IMG/VR virus record: IMGVR_UViG_3300007513_000151
Span: 1 to 28,475 of that record
Length of the DNA stretch: 28,475 nt
DNA from: a virus
Strand: one strand, 5' to 3'
In this document: positions 1-6,054 of the stretch, piece by piece
Position numbering within the stretch: the stretch's first letter is position 1
Layout of the letters: the number at the start of each line of letters is the position of its first letter
The notes under the pieces: generated by a model
Databases searched by the model: none
The model's input: only the letters and a program-made list of their open reading frames with translations
Told to the model about the DNA's origin: nothing
Translations under genes and position numbers: made by a program

Positions 1-131
1 GAGGTAGCAGTAAGTACACCTTCAGCAGTTAATGAACCTACCTGTGAGCCATTACTCTGAAACAAAATATCGTTTCCCGAGCCATGTGCGTTTAAGGTTA
101 AGTCTTCAGAATCTGATTTTATTGTGCTCAT
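1..131 (-). CDS. Tail fibre protein, N-terminal fragment (runs off window)
   Basis: An open frame starts with ATG at 131 and is still open at base 1, giving 43 complete codons. The start is preceded by AGGAG and overlaps the end of the upstream gene closely (stop TAG at 135-133). The visible peptide begins MSTIKSDSEDLTLNAHGSGN and continues with the motif ILFQSNGSQVGSL. It is a clear paralogue of the N-terminus of the gene at 2700-2074 (MSTLDVKN...LTLNANGSGSDIKFQSN). That similarity suggests a fibre-type virion protein whose variable C-terminal part lies outside the window. Function beyond that cannot be read. Confidence 0.75.
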   Translation of the reverse strand, partial: MSTIKSDSEDLTLNAHGSGNDILFQSNGSQVGSLTAEGVLTAT

Positions 132-132
132 T

Positions 133-738
133 CTATACTCCTATTAATTTCATTCCAGAAAAATGCAAATGATTATTATGAAAGTTTCGAGATGCTCCTT
201 CATTTTGATAACCCCATAATTCAATATAATCTGCAGCAGCTAAAGCTAACATTGCTGAACCTCGAACATATACCTGTTGGTTATCAACTGCTGCATAACC
301 ACTTGACCAAGTTTCGTTTAATACTGAACCATTCTTATACAATGCCAATAATCCGTGTTCTCCAGCATCTAAACTTTCCATTCTAGCTGCATAATTAAAT
401 AAGTATTTACCGCCCTCTCCAGCTGGAACTATAAATTTGTCATTTGTAGTATCAAAAGCACTATCCGTATCCCAATGTTCATTTGGAAATTCTATTTTAG
501 TCCAAGTAGCGTTTGGTACTGATTGTTCACCACTAGCTCTATAAGCACTAAAGCTAGGAGTATTATCACCACCAGCTGCTGCCCAAGTGTTATCCCCTCT
601 GAGGAATGTAGAGGAACTCGCTGTACCTGTGGCTGATAACTCTGCTACTCCAATAGCATCATCTGCCATATCTGCGTTTACAACAGTGCCATCTGTTATC
701 TTATTGACACCAGTTGAACCACTAATTAATGTTGGCAT
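133..738 (-). CDS. Tail fibre protein with C1q-like C-terminal domain
   Basis: This is a 201-residue protein. Residues 1-55 form a low-complexity fibre segment (MADDAIGVAELSATGTASSS, then FLRGDNTWAA) that is nearly the same as residues 43-73 of the gene at 5364-4897. Residues 61-201 look like a C1q/TNF-type jelly roll: they open PSFSAYRASGEQSV and contain TKIEFPNEHWDTDSAFD, a GGKYLFNYAARM strand and LYKNGS. This domain is usually trimeric and sits at the tips of phage fibres, where it can contact the host surface. I recognise this domain type from marine phage fibres. AGGAG precedes the ATG (AGGAGTAAATTATG). Domain call is by eye; receptor role is inference. Confidence 0.75.
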   Translation of the reverse strand: MPTLISGSTGVNKITDGTVVNADMADDAIGVAELSATGTASSSTFLRGDNTWAAAGGDNTPSFSAYRASGEQSVPNATWTKIEFPNEHWDTDSAFDTTNDKFIVPAGEGGKYLFNYAARMESLDAGEHGLLALYKNGSVLNETWSSGYAAVDNQQVYVRGSAMLALAAADYIELWGYQNEGASRNFHNNHLHFSGMKLIGV

Positions 739-747
739 AATTTACTC

Positions 748-1089
748 CTATGGTTTTGGATATTTGTCTTTGACTGCTTGTCGCTTAACTTGAAGTGCAG
801 CTAAATCATCATCAAGTATTGCGTGGACACATTCTTCTATTGTTGGATATTCTGCTTCCCTACTTCTTGCGTAAGTTTTGGCATCATAGTCTGCTTGAAG
901 TTCTGCAACACCAGTAGTACAATCTGCCTCTGAAGGTAAAGAATATGGATTAGCAATTTCTTCACCTGCTGCATTATTCATTATTGGTGTGAGAATTAAA
1001 TTAGCGTAGACTCTATTATTAAAATCAGTCCAAGTAAACCAAGAGCCTGTATGCAACTTTACTAAATAATCTTCTAATGTAAAAGTCAT
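748..1089 (-). CDS. Small conserved protein, possible fibre assembly/accessory factor
   Basis: This is a 113-residue acidic protein lying between two fibre genes. Its C-terminal half contains REAEYPTIEECVHAILDDD followed by a basic helix ending KRQAVKDKYPKP. The YPxIEE...HAILDD pattern resembles small proteins accompanying tail fibres in marine myoviruses and recalls the XkdW/DUF4376 type seen near tail fibre genes. A chaperone or fibre-attachment role is therefore plausible but not shown. Its start overlaps the preceding stop as TAATG at 1089, and GGAG lies inside the last codons of the upstream gene, so translation is probably coupled. There are no membrane segments. Confidence 0.6.
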   Translation of the reverse strand: MTFTLEDYLVKLHTGSWFTWTDFNNRVYANLILTPIMNNAAGEEIANPYSLPSEADCTTGVAELQADYDAKTYARSREAEYPTIEECVHAILDDDLAALQVKRQAVKDKYPKP

Positions 1090-1739
1090 TATGTATCTCC
1101 TAATTTAGTGAAGGTTAAATAAGTATTATTATTAAAAATTTCGGTGCTACTTGCTAATGTACTAAATCCACTAACTTTTATTTTACAGTTTGATGTATTT
1201 GTTACATCAAATATCATTTTACAAGAAGCAGCTACATAAGTGGTATAGCCAGATGTGTAGGTTCTTTTAATATGAGTTCTAGTTTGTGCTGCTGTAGTAT
1301 AAGTACTATTATCTGTAGTTGCCCATATTTCTATAGCAAATTCTCTGCAATCTACAGTACCTCCAAGCATTGCATTAAAATCTACCATCCAATAGCCTGT
1401 TGATGGAAAAGAAAATACACCACTTGATTCTGACATTCCTGTTCCAATCTTACCAAAACCAGTGCTATTGAGCTGAGAATCACTTTGTCTTGCCCAATTA
1501 GCAGTAGCAAAAGTATCTGAAGTTCCTAATGCTAAAGCAACAGTTAAAACCCATTGGTCTACTTCACTAAGTCCACTAGAAAGTCCTGTTAAGTTAGAAC
1601 CATCAATAGCTGGTAAAGTACCAGTCAAACTCGCAGCTGGAAGAGTCTTAGTAGCTGCCATCGCAATATCATTGTTTAATGTAATGCTTCCAGTGCCATC
1701 TGCGGTTTGTATTTGGTCTACTTTAACTTTTGATGCCAT
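1089..1739 (-). CDS. Tail fibre protein with jelly-roll-like C-terminal domain
   Basis: This is a 216-residue protein. It begins MASKVKVDQIQTADGTGSIT, a fibre N-terminal pattern. Around residues 33-55 it has the common fibre motif LPAIDGSNLTGL. The C-terminal 150 residues are strand-rich, with VFSFPSTGYWMVDF, EIWATTDNSTY and a closing YLTFTKLGDT, which resembles a C1q-like or related jelly roll. The RBS is AGGAGTAACTAATG. The last codons (gga gat aca taa) also supply the RBS of the next gene. A host-contact or fibre-tip role is inference from architecture and neighbours. Confidence 0.65.
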   Translation of the reverse strand: MASKVKVDQIQTADGTGSITLNNDIAMAATKTLPAASLTGTLPAIDGSNLTGLSSGLSEVDQWVLTVALALGTSDTFATANWARQSDSQLNSTGFGKIGTGMSESSGVFSFPSTGYWMVDFNAMLGGTVDCREFAIEIWATTDNSTYTTAAQTRTHIKRTYTSGYTTYVAASCKMIFDVTNTSNCKIKVSGFSTLASSTEIFNNNTYLTFTKLGDT

Positions 1740-1748
1740 TAGTTACTC

Positions 1749-2024
1749 CTATAAACTTTGTGCGTCTATCATCTCTTGATACGCAGTTTTAACTGCTGCT
1801 GTCCAAGTTGCTGTGGCTACTGCTTGTACTCTAGCATCTTCACCACTTATATCTGTGTCACCCCAAGTATCACCTGTCTTAGTGCTTGGGTCTAAAACGT
1901 GTCTATGATATGATTGACTAAGTTGTACACCATCTTCCATAACTCTTGTTGCTGTGCGTACTTGCACTTGCCCCATTTCTAGGACTTCTATCTTATCTAC
2001 TACTGTTTCTTTCGTTAAAGCCAT
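1749..2024 (-). CDS. Conserved small marine-phage structural-cluster protein
   Basis: This is a 91-residue protein starting MALTKETVVDKIEVLEMGQV, followed by a charged strand-rich segment with SYHRHVLDP and a C-terminal helix (EDARVQAVATATWTAAVKTA). I recognise this type from memory as a recurrent small protein next to tail fibre genes of T4-like cyanophages and related marine phages. It has no assigned biochemical role there that I know of. It is too short to be a fibre and has no signal peptide or membrane helix. AGGAG lies 8 bases before the ATG (AGGAGAAAGCAATG). Confidence 0.65.
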   Translation of the reverse strand: MALTKETVVDKIEVLEMGQVQVRTATRVMEDGVQLSQSYHRHVLDPSTKTGDTWGDTDISGEDARVQAVATATWTAAVKTAYQEMIDAQSL

Positions 2025-2073
2025 TGCTTTCTCCTGTTATTAAATATCCGTGCCTAGAATCCACTAAGCATAA

Positions 2074-2700
2074 TTAACCTGTATGATATGTGACATTAAT
2101 ATTCCAATCACCACCACCAGCATCTACATCATTTTCATTTAACATTGTATTTGAATCTACCACCCATAAATATGATTGTCCACTTACTGTACTTACATAC
2201 GCATTACCAGTTGAACCATAACCAGAAAAACGACCTATACCCATTTCATAAGTGTTGGAACTTGCAGCAAAAGGCAATCCACCAATTACCATTTGAGTAC
2301 CATCACCATCAGCACTTGTACCAAGATAGGCGTGAACGTGAACTAATCTACCAATTTTTGTATATCTAGCTGAAGTAACACTAAGCGAAATGCTTCCACC
2401 ATTATTTGTAGGAGTCCAAGTTCCCTCCTCATAGTCATCCAGAGTATTTGCATCAGTATTACTTGTTACACCTAAACAAACTCCTTTACCAGCAGTTGCA
2501 AAAACTATATCACCACTAGTTATAGTAGTATCACCAGTAGATGAAATAGTTCCAGCAGCTATCACATTACCATCTTGGTCAATACTAGCTTTCTCTACTG
2601 CATTACTCTGAAACTTAATATCACTCCCAGAGCCATTTGCGTTTAGGGTTAAGTCAAAATTAGTCGGTGACTGTAAATTTTTTACATCTAATGTACTCAC
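2074..2700 (-). CDS. Tail fibre protein, GTG start, DYEEGTWTP-type C-terminal domain
   Basis: This is a 208-residue protein. The start is GTG at 2700, overlapping the upstream TGA as GTGA, so reinitiation is likely. Residues 1-45 (LTLNANGSGSDIKFQSN) match the partial gene at the left edge. The middle has short fibre repeats (GTISSTGDTTIT). From about residue 87 the motif DANTLDDYEEGTWTPT opens a strand-rich domain with YTKIGRLVHVHAYL, a pattern I know from many marine phage fibre and spike C-termini. Exact fold is unknown to me; a distal fibre role is inferred. Confidence 0.65.
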   Translation of the reverse strand: MSTLDVKNLQSPTNFDLTLNANGSGSDIKFQSNAVEKASIDQDGNVIAAGTISSTGDTTITSGDIVFATAGKGVCLGVTSNTDANTLDDYEEGTWTPTNNGGSISLSVTSARYTKIGRLVHVHAYLGTSADGDGTQMVIGGLPFAASSNTYEMGIGRFSGYGSTGNAYVSTVSGQSYLWVVDSNTMLNENDVDAGGGDWNINVTYHTG

Positions 2701-2960
2701 ACTATACTCCAGTTTCCGTTGACTGTGACTGTGTAGCCATCAGCTATTGTTATCGGTCCAGCCGACATACCATTAGTAGTTGATCCAATTGTAATGTTCT
2801 CACTAATTGTTTGTGCATTGGTTCTAATCACATGAGAAGTACCTAACGCAGGCCCCGCTTTAGCAGCTGTTGCAATCATATCTGCATCAACTATTCCGTC
2901 TGGGAGTCCCCCGACTGAAATTCCTGTTACTGTTCCATCTCCATCAATTACTATTGCCAT
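2697..2960 (-). CDS. Short fibre-associated protein with AGPITI...WSIV C-terminus
   Basis: I place the start at the ATG ending at 2960, giving 87 residues (MAIVIDGDGTV...). It forms TAATG with the upstream stop and has GGAG 8 bases upstream. A longer reading from 2978 would start inside the upstream coding end without a better RBS. The protein contains VDADMIATAAKAGPA and ends AGPITIADGYTVTVNGNWS followed by IV. That C-terminal peptide recurs in the gene at 5364-4897 (AGPITINNGISVTV...WIIV), so it is a shared terminal module. Probably a small virion component; function unknown. Confidence 0.6.
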   Translation of the reverse strand: MAIVIDGDGTVTGISVGGLPDGIVDADMIATAAKAGPALGTSHVIRTNAQTISENITIGSTTNGMSAGPITIADGYTVTVNGNWSIV

Positions 2961-3316
2961 TATGTTATCTCCGTCCAATTGATTATTACTTCATTCCAAA
3001 TATAATCCTTACCATCGTCTGGGTAAGGTACAGGTGCTTCCCACACACAAGTAGTTTCATTAAGAGTCCAATGTGTGTGTGGTTGGGGTGGAATAAAAGC
3101 ATCTCTTGATGAATTATATGTAAATCCTACCCCTGCAAAATTCTTTCTTAAAGGTGTGCCATCATCTTCCGTATTTGAGTTAGGAGCATAATGTTTACCC
3201 CCTCTCGTATTATATGAAGTTTGAATCCAAGTTCCTTCTTGTGTATCAATAAAGTCTTGTTCAGCTACAATCACTTGTGTAACAAATTCATTTTCTACTT
3301 TTGCATAATGTGCCAT
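2960..3316 (-). CDS. Conserved cyanophage/marine-phage virion-cluster protein
   Basis: This is a 118-residue protein beginning MAHYAKVENEFVTQVIVAEQ and containing SYNTRGGKHY, LRKNFAGVGFTYN, RDAFIPPQPH, TCVWEAPVPYPDDGK and a terminal W-rich strand. I recognise this as a widely distributed conserved protein of T4-like cyanophages and other marine phages, usually in fibre or structural clusters. Its function is not established. The many aromatic and proline residues suggest a compact beta fold. AGGAG precedes the ATG (AGGAGACGATATG). The stop overlaps the next start as TAATG. Confidence 0.7.
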   Translation of the reverse strand: MAHYAKVENEFVTQVIVAEQDFIDTQEGTWIQTSYNTRGGKHYAPNSNTEDDGTPLRKNFAGVGFTYNSSRDAFIPPQPHTHWTLNETTCVWEAPVPYPDDGKDYIWNEVIINWTEIT

Positions 3317-3324
3317 ATCGTCTC

Positions 3325-4530
3325 CTATGCTGTATATGTACCTGAACTGGTGTAAGTTAAAATAGTATCTGAGCCATTTGTAGTTACTGTGGGTGAACCT
3401 GATGTAGTTCCTGAATAACTAGCAGTTGCCATACGAAGTATTACAACGCCTGAACCACCAGCACCGCCAGTACCATAAGAAGCAGAGCCTGAAGTACCAC
3501 CTCCACCACCGCCTGTATTAGCAGTTCCAGCAACTCCATTTCCGTGTGGACTGTCTACACCGTGACCAGCACCACCACCGCCAGCACCACCGACAGATTG
3601 GTTAGCACCATAGCCACCACCACCTCCGCCACCTGCTCTTGTTACAGCAGAACCTGTGATAGATGAGGATAATCCAGCACCACCATCACCGCCAGTGCCA
3701 GAAGAAGAATTACCAGCATCATAACCGTTAGCACTAGCTCCACCGCCACCGCCACCCATACCAGTTCCTCCATCATAAGTTCCACCATCGCCTCCATCAA
3801 AACCTTGACCAGTATTACCACTTGAACCAACAAGACCGCCAGGATTGCCAGTTGCACCCCCGCCTGCACCAGAACCATAAGTTCCCTCTGGTCTTGCCTT
3901 ATTACCTTGCTTACCACCACCGCCACCACCATAAGAAGTTACTGTGTTGAATACACTATTTGAACCGGGAAGACCAAAATCGTAATATACGCCTGCACCA
4001 CCAGCACCAACTGTTACTGTGTAAACTGTAGTAGGTATTGCAGCTAAAGCTGTTTCAGATGAACCATTCCTACCAGATGTTTCTGAGTTATAGGTATTTC
4101 TATAACCGCCAGCTCCACCGCCACCGCCTCTCGCATAACCACCACCTGCTCCACCACCAGCAATTACTAAAGAGTCAATAGTATAAGTAGTTCTTATATC
4201 TCCAGAACCCCCTCCTACATTAGTCCAAACATTAGCACCAGTGCTTACATCAGTAGCAATATATGTTTCACCATCAGTCTTATTAACCCAAAGGTGCCCT
4301 GTTGCAGATGGATTAGTAGATACAGTCGGGTCAGAAGCGGATACTGTAGCATCAGACAAACCAGCGAGAGTTGATGCAATTCCAGTTAAATTAGAACCAT
4401 CACCATCACTATTAAGTAGTGTGCCTGTAGCATCAGGGAGTGTAATCGTTCTATCCGTTGAAGTATTAGGAGCTGCGATAGTTAAAACTCCTGTACCACT
4501 TACGTGTCCTGTAATTTTTACTTTAGACAT
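3325..4530 (-). CDS. Glycine-rich tail fibre/adhesin
   Basis: This is a 401-residue protein. Residues 1-113 form a fibre module (GHVSGTGVLTIAAPNTSTDR, TITLPDATGTLL, GSNLTG, then HLWVNKTDGETY and VWTNVGGGSGDI) duplicated in the gene immediately upstream (4887-4543). Residues about 117-365 form a glycine-rich domain (IDSLVIAGGGAGGGYARGGG through GGAGGSGVVILRMATA). This matches the Gly-rich domain seen in phage fibres and bacterial surface proteins. By analogy with phage adhesins of S16 gp38 type, such runs can pack as polyglycine-II helices, but that structure is inference here. RBS is AGGAGTTATACATG. The coding DNA is locally GC-rich from glycine codons. Confidence 0.75.
   Translation of the reverse strand: MSKVKITGHVSGTGVLTIAAPNTSTDRTITLPDATGTLLNSDGDGSNLTGIASTLAGLSDATVSASDPTVSTNPSATGHLWVNKTDGETYIATDVSTGANVWTNVGGGSGDIRTTYTIDSLVIAGGGAGGGYARGGGGGAGGYRNTYNSETSGRNGSSETALAAIPTTVYTVTVGAGGAGVYYDFGLPGSNSVFNTVTSYGGGGGGKQGNKARPEGTYGSGAGGGATGNPGGLVGSSGNTGQGFDGGDGGTYDGGTGMGGGGGGASANGYDAGNSSSGTGGDGGAGLSSSITGSAVTRAGGGGGGGYGANQSVGGAGGGGAGHGVDSPHGNGVAGTANTGGGGGGTSGSASYGTGGAGGSGVVILRMATASYSGTTSGSPTVTTNGSDTILTYTSSGTYTA
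4445..4475 (-). repeat. 31-nt exact direct repeat, copy in glycine-rich fibre gene
   Basis: These 31 bases are identical to 4802-4832 in the upstream paralogue and encode the TSTDRTITLP region. A further 17-nt exact match (gttaaaactcctgtacc) follows after a short divergent stretch. Confidence 0.9.
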
Positions 4531-4542
4531 GTATAACTCCTA

Positions 4543-4887
4543 TTATGAAATATTGCCGCTTTTTCCACCAACATTAACCCAAACATTATCACCAGTACTT
4601 ATACTAGTACAAACATACCATTCTCCCGTAGTTTTGTTAATCCAAATATGTCCTGTTGCTGAAGGATTAGTTGATACTGTTGGATTTGAGGCTGATACTG
4701 TAGCATCTGATAAAGCATTAATAGTTGTCGGACCTGCTCCAGATAGACTAGAACCATCACCATCGGCAGTTAATAAAGTACCTGTGGCATCTGGAAGTGT
4801 TATCGTTCTATCCGTTGAAGTATTAGGAGCTGTAACAGTTAAAACTCCTGTACCGCTTGCGTGTCCTTGAACTTTTACTTTAGCCAT
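4543..4887 (-). CDS. Short fibre module protein, tandem paralogue of next gene
   Basis: This is a 114-residue protein that aligns end to end with residues 1-113 of the following gene (4530-3325). Shared features are GHASGTGVLTVTAPNTSTDR, TITLPDATGTLL, DATVSAS.PTVSTNPSATGH and NVWVNVGG. It stops at SGNIS just where the paralogue enters its glycine-rich domain. It is therefore either an independent short adaptor or a duplicate that has lost its distal domain. RBS AGGAGACTTAAATG. Sequence is intact with no sign of decay. Role presumed structural. Confidence 0.65.
   Translation of the reverse strand: MAKVKVQGHASGTGVLTVTAPNTSTDRTITLPDATGTLLTADGDGSSLSGAGPTTINALSDATVSASNPTVSTNPSATGHIWINKTTGEWYVCTSISTGDNVWVNVGGKSGNIS
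4802..4832 (-). repeat. 31-nt exact direct repeat, copy in short paralogue
   Basis: Identical to 4445-4475. The two copies are 357 bp apart, which matches the spacing of the tandemly duplicated N-terminal fibre module. Confidence 0.9.
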
Positions 4888-4896
4888 TTAAGTCTC

Positions 4897-5364
4897 CTAA
4901 ACTATTATCCATGTAGAGCCTGAAGGTACTGTTACTGAAATTCCATTGTTAATAGTAATCGGACCTGCTGTTACTGCATTATAAGTAGAACTAATACTAT
5001 AGTTAGATGATATAACGTTTTTCATTTCGTATAAACCTTTAGTAGTTGTATTAGCATCTGTATCTAAAGTTGCCCAGGAAGCTGAACTACCATCAGTAGT
5101 CAAGTACTTACCATTATGAGAACTTTGTGTAGGCAATGCATCTACTGTAGCCCATGAGTTATCTCCTCGTAAATACGTGCTAGAAGAAGCTGTTCCTGAC
5201 GCTGATAATTCTGCGACACCTACAGCGTCATCTGCCATTTCTGAGTTACCTACTGCATTGGCTTTAATTTCATCTGCTCCCACTGCATCTGTTCCAATAG
5301 AAGTAATATCTATAGAATCTGTAATGAAGGCTACTGGTTGAGAACTTCCAATATACCCAGCCAT
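4897..5364 (-). CDS. Tail fibre protein, composite of shared modules
   Basis: This is a 155-residue protein. It opens MAGYIGSSQPVAFITDSIDI, then carries an Ala/Asp-rich segment (DAVGADEIKANAVGNSEMAD). The stretch DDAVGVAELSASGTASSS followed by YLRGDNSWA is shared with the gene at 738-133. KYLTTDGSSASWATL follows, and the end (AGPITINNGISVTVPSGS, then WIIV) is shared with the gene at 2960-2697. It therefore combines the N-terminal module of one neighbour with the C-terminal module of another. Start overlaps the upstream stop as TAATG. Fibre assignment rests on composition and neighbours. Confidence 0.65.
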   Translation of the reverse strand: MAGYIGSSQPVAFITDSIDITSIGTDAVGADEIKANAVGNSEMADDAVGVAELSASGTASSSTYLRGDNSWATVDALPTQSSHNGKYLTTDGSSASWATLDTDANTTTKGLYEMKNVISSNYSISSTYNAVTAGPITINNGISVTVPSGSTWIIV

Positions 5365-5687
5365 TAGGTTATCTCCATATAAGAAAGGTGTGCATCTAAA
5401 GCATTCGCTACTGAACCTTTGACTTTGACGACATCTGTTGTTTCCATAACAATTTTACCATCAATAAATGACAGTGCAGTATTCGCAGGTATTGGTGTAT
5501 CTTCACCAATTAAATTAATTACATCTGAACCTATTGTAACGGTTACTGAAGCGTTGCATGTAGAACTAGTTGTATTAGATAGTAAACCACCAATTAATAC
5601 TGTAGTAGTAGAACTAGGTACTGTATATAAGGTTTCAGCACTAGTACCTACCGTGTCTACTGAACTTCTTTTAAATGTATTTGCCAT
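5364..5687 (-). CDS. Small virion structural protein, beta-sandwich type
   Basis: This is a 107-residue protein beginning MANTFKRSSVDTVGTSAETL followed by YTVPSSTTTVLIGGLLSNTT. Later it has VTIGSDVINLIGEDTPIPAN, a hydrophobic strand (ALSFIDGKIVM) and DVVKVKGSVANALDAHLSY. The strand pattern and the YTVP/DTPIPA motifs resemble a small protein family found in structural clusters of marine phages (from memory). It may decorate the tail or link fibres; neither is shown. The last codons (gag ata acc taa) contain the GGAG used by the next gene. Confidence 0.6.
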   Translation of the reverse strand: MANTFKRSSVDTVGTSAETLYTVPSSTTTVLIGGLLSNTTSSTCNASVTVTIGSDVINLIGEDTPIPANTALSFIDGKIVMETTDVVKVKGSVANALDAHLSYMEIT

Positions 5688-5691
5688 AATT

Positions 5692-5985
5692 TTATCCTAG
5701 TGCGATTGCCATTGCGACTGCGTCTCCCTCTGCATCGGCTTGGTTAGTCCATTTACTGGAACTTGCGTTATATTTAAGTACTTGCCCATCACTGACGGAA
5801 GATATAGTAGTGTCATCTAAAGCTGAAACTGTTCGAGTGGTTAGCTCTAAAATATTAGTGCTTGTATCACGAACGTACAGTTTCTTGTCCGCTAGATTAA
5901 CGGCTATTTCTCCATTAGTAATATCTGATGTCGATGGAACGTTACCACTAGACGTAGTACGTTTTGGTTTGATTATATTTGCCAT
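5692..5985 (-). CDS. Short fibre N-terminal domain protein (Mtd-N-like)
   Basis: This is a 97-residue protein beginning MANIIKPKRTTSSGNVPSTS, followed by ITNGEIAVNLADKKLYVRD. The basic start plus NGE(I/L)A and KL(Y/L)xxD pattern is that of the N-terminal domain of phage tropism determinants and fibres, and matches the start of the long fibre gene just upstream (IKRSTGTALPGSLANGELA). A second motif, ALDDTTISSVSDGQVLKYN, then SSKWTN, is common in marine phage fibres. It may be a free-standing adaptor for fibre attachment. RBS is AGGAGCGCCAAATG. Confidence 0.6.
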   Translation of the reverse strand: MANIIKPKRTTSSGNVPSTSDITNGEIAVNLADKKLYVRDTSTNILELTTRTVSALDDTTISSVSDGQVLKYNASSSKWTNQADAEGDAVAMAIALG

Positions 5986-6021
5986 TTGGCGCTCCTTTAT
6001 TTGCTATTTAGCTGAGCTTTG

Positions 6022-6041
6022 AGGGGTGTATATACACCCCT
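6022..6041. repeat. Perfect 20-bp palindrome between fibre genes
   Basis: AGGGGTGTATATACACCCCT reads the same on both strands. As RNA it gives an 8-bp stem with a 4-nt loop. In the direction of the genes it starts 13 bases after the long fibre stop codon and lacks a following U-run. The A-rich DNA before it would give a U-run only for transcripts of the opposite strand. It could be an RNA-stabilising or pausing hairpin, a terminator for antisense transcripts, or a protein-binding site. Confidence 0.75.
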
Positions 6042-6054
6042 TTAATTTGAATTT

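Noticed and set aside
133-738. Diversity-generating retroelement target at a fibre C-terminus
   Set aside because: I found no reverse transcriptase, no template repeat and no adenine-rich variable-region pattern in the window, although tropism-determinant-like N-domains are present.
2697-2978. Longer start (MDGDNIM) for the small protein ending at 2697
   Set aside because: The ATG at 2960 has GGAG at good spacing and a TAATG overlap like its neighbours; the six extra residues are read from the upstream gene's end.
3642-3932. Minus-strand 96-codon ORF inside the glycine-rich gene
   Set aside because: It is a shifted frame of the Gly-codon run, giving Val/Leu-rich sequence; the Gly-rich reading matches a known domain type.
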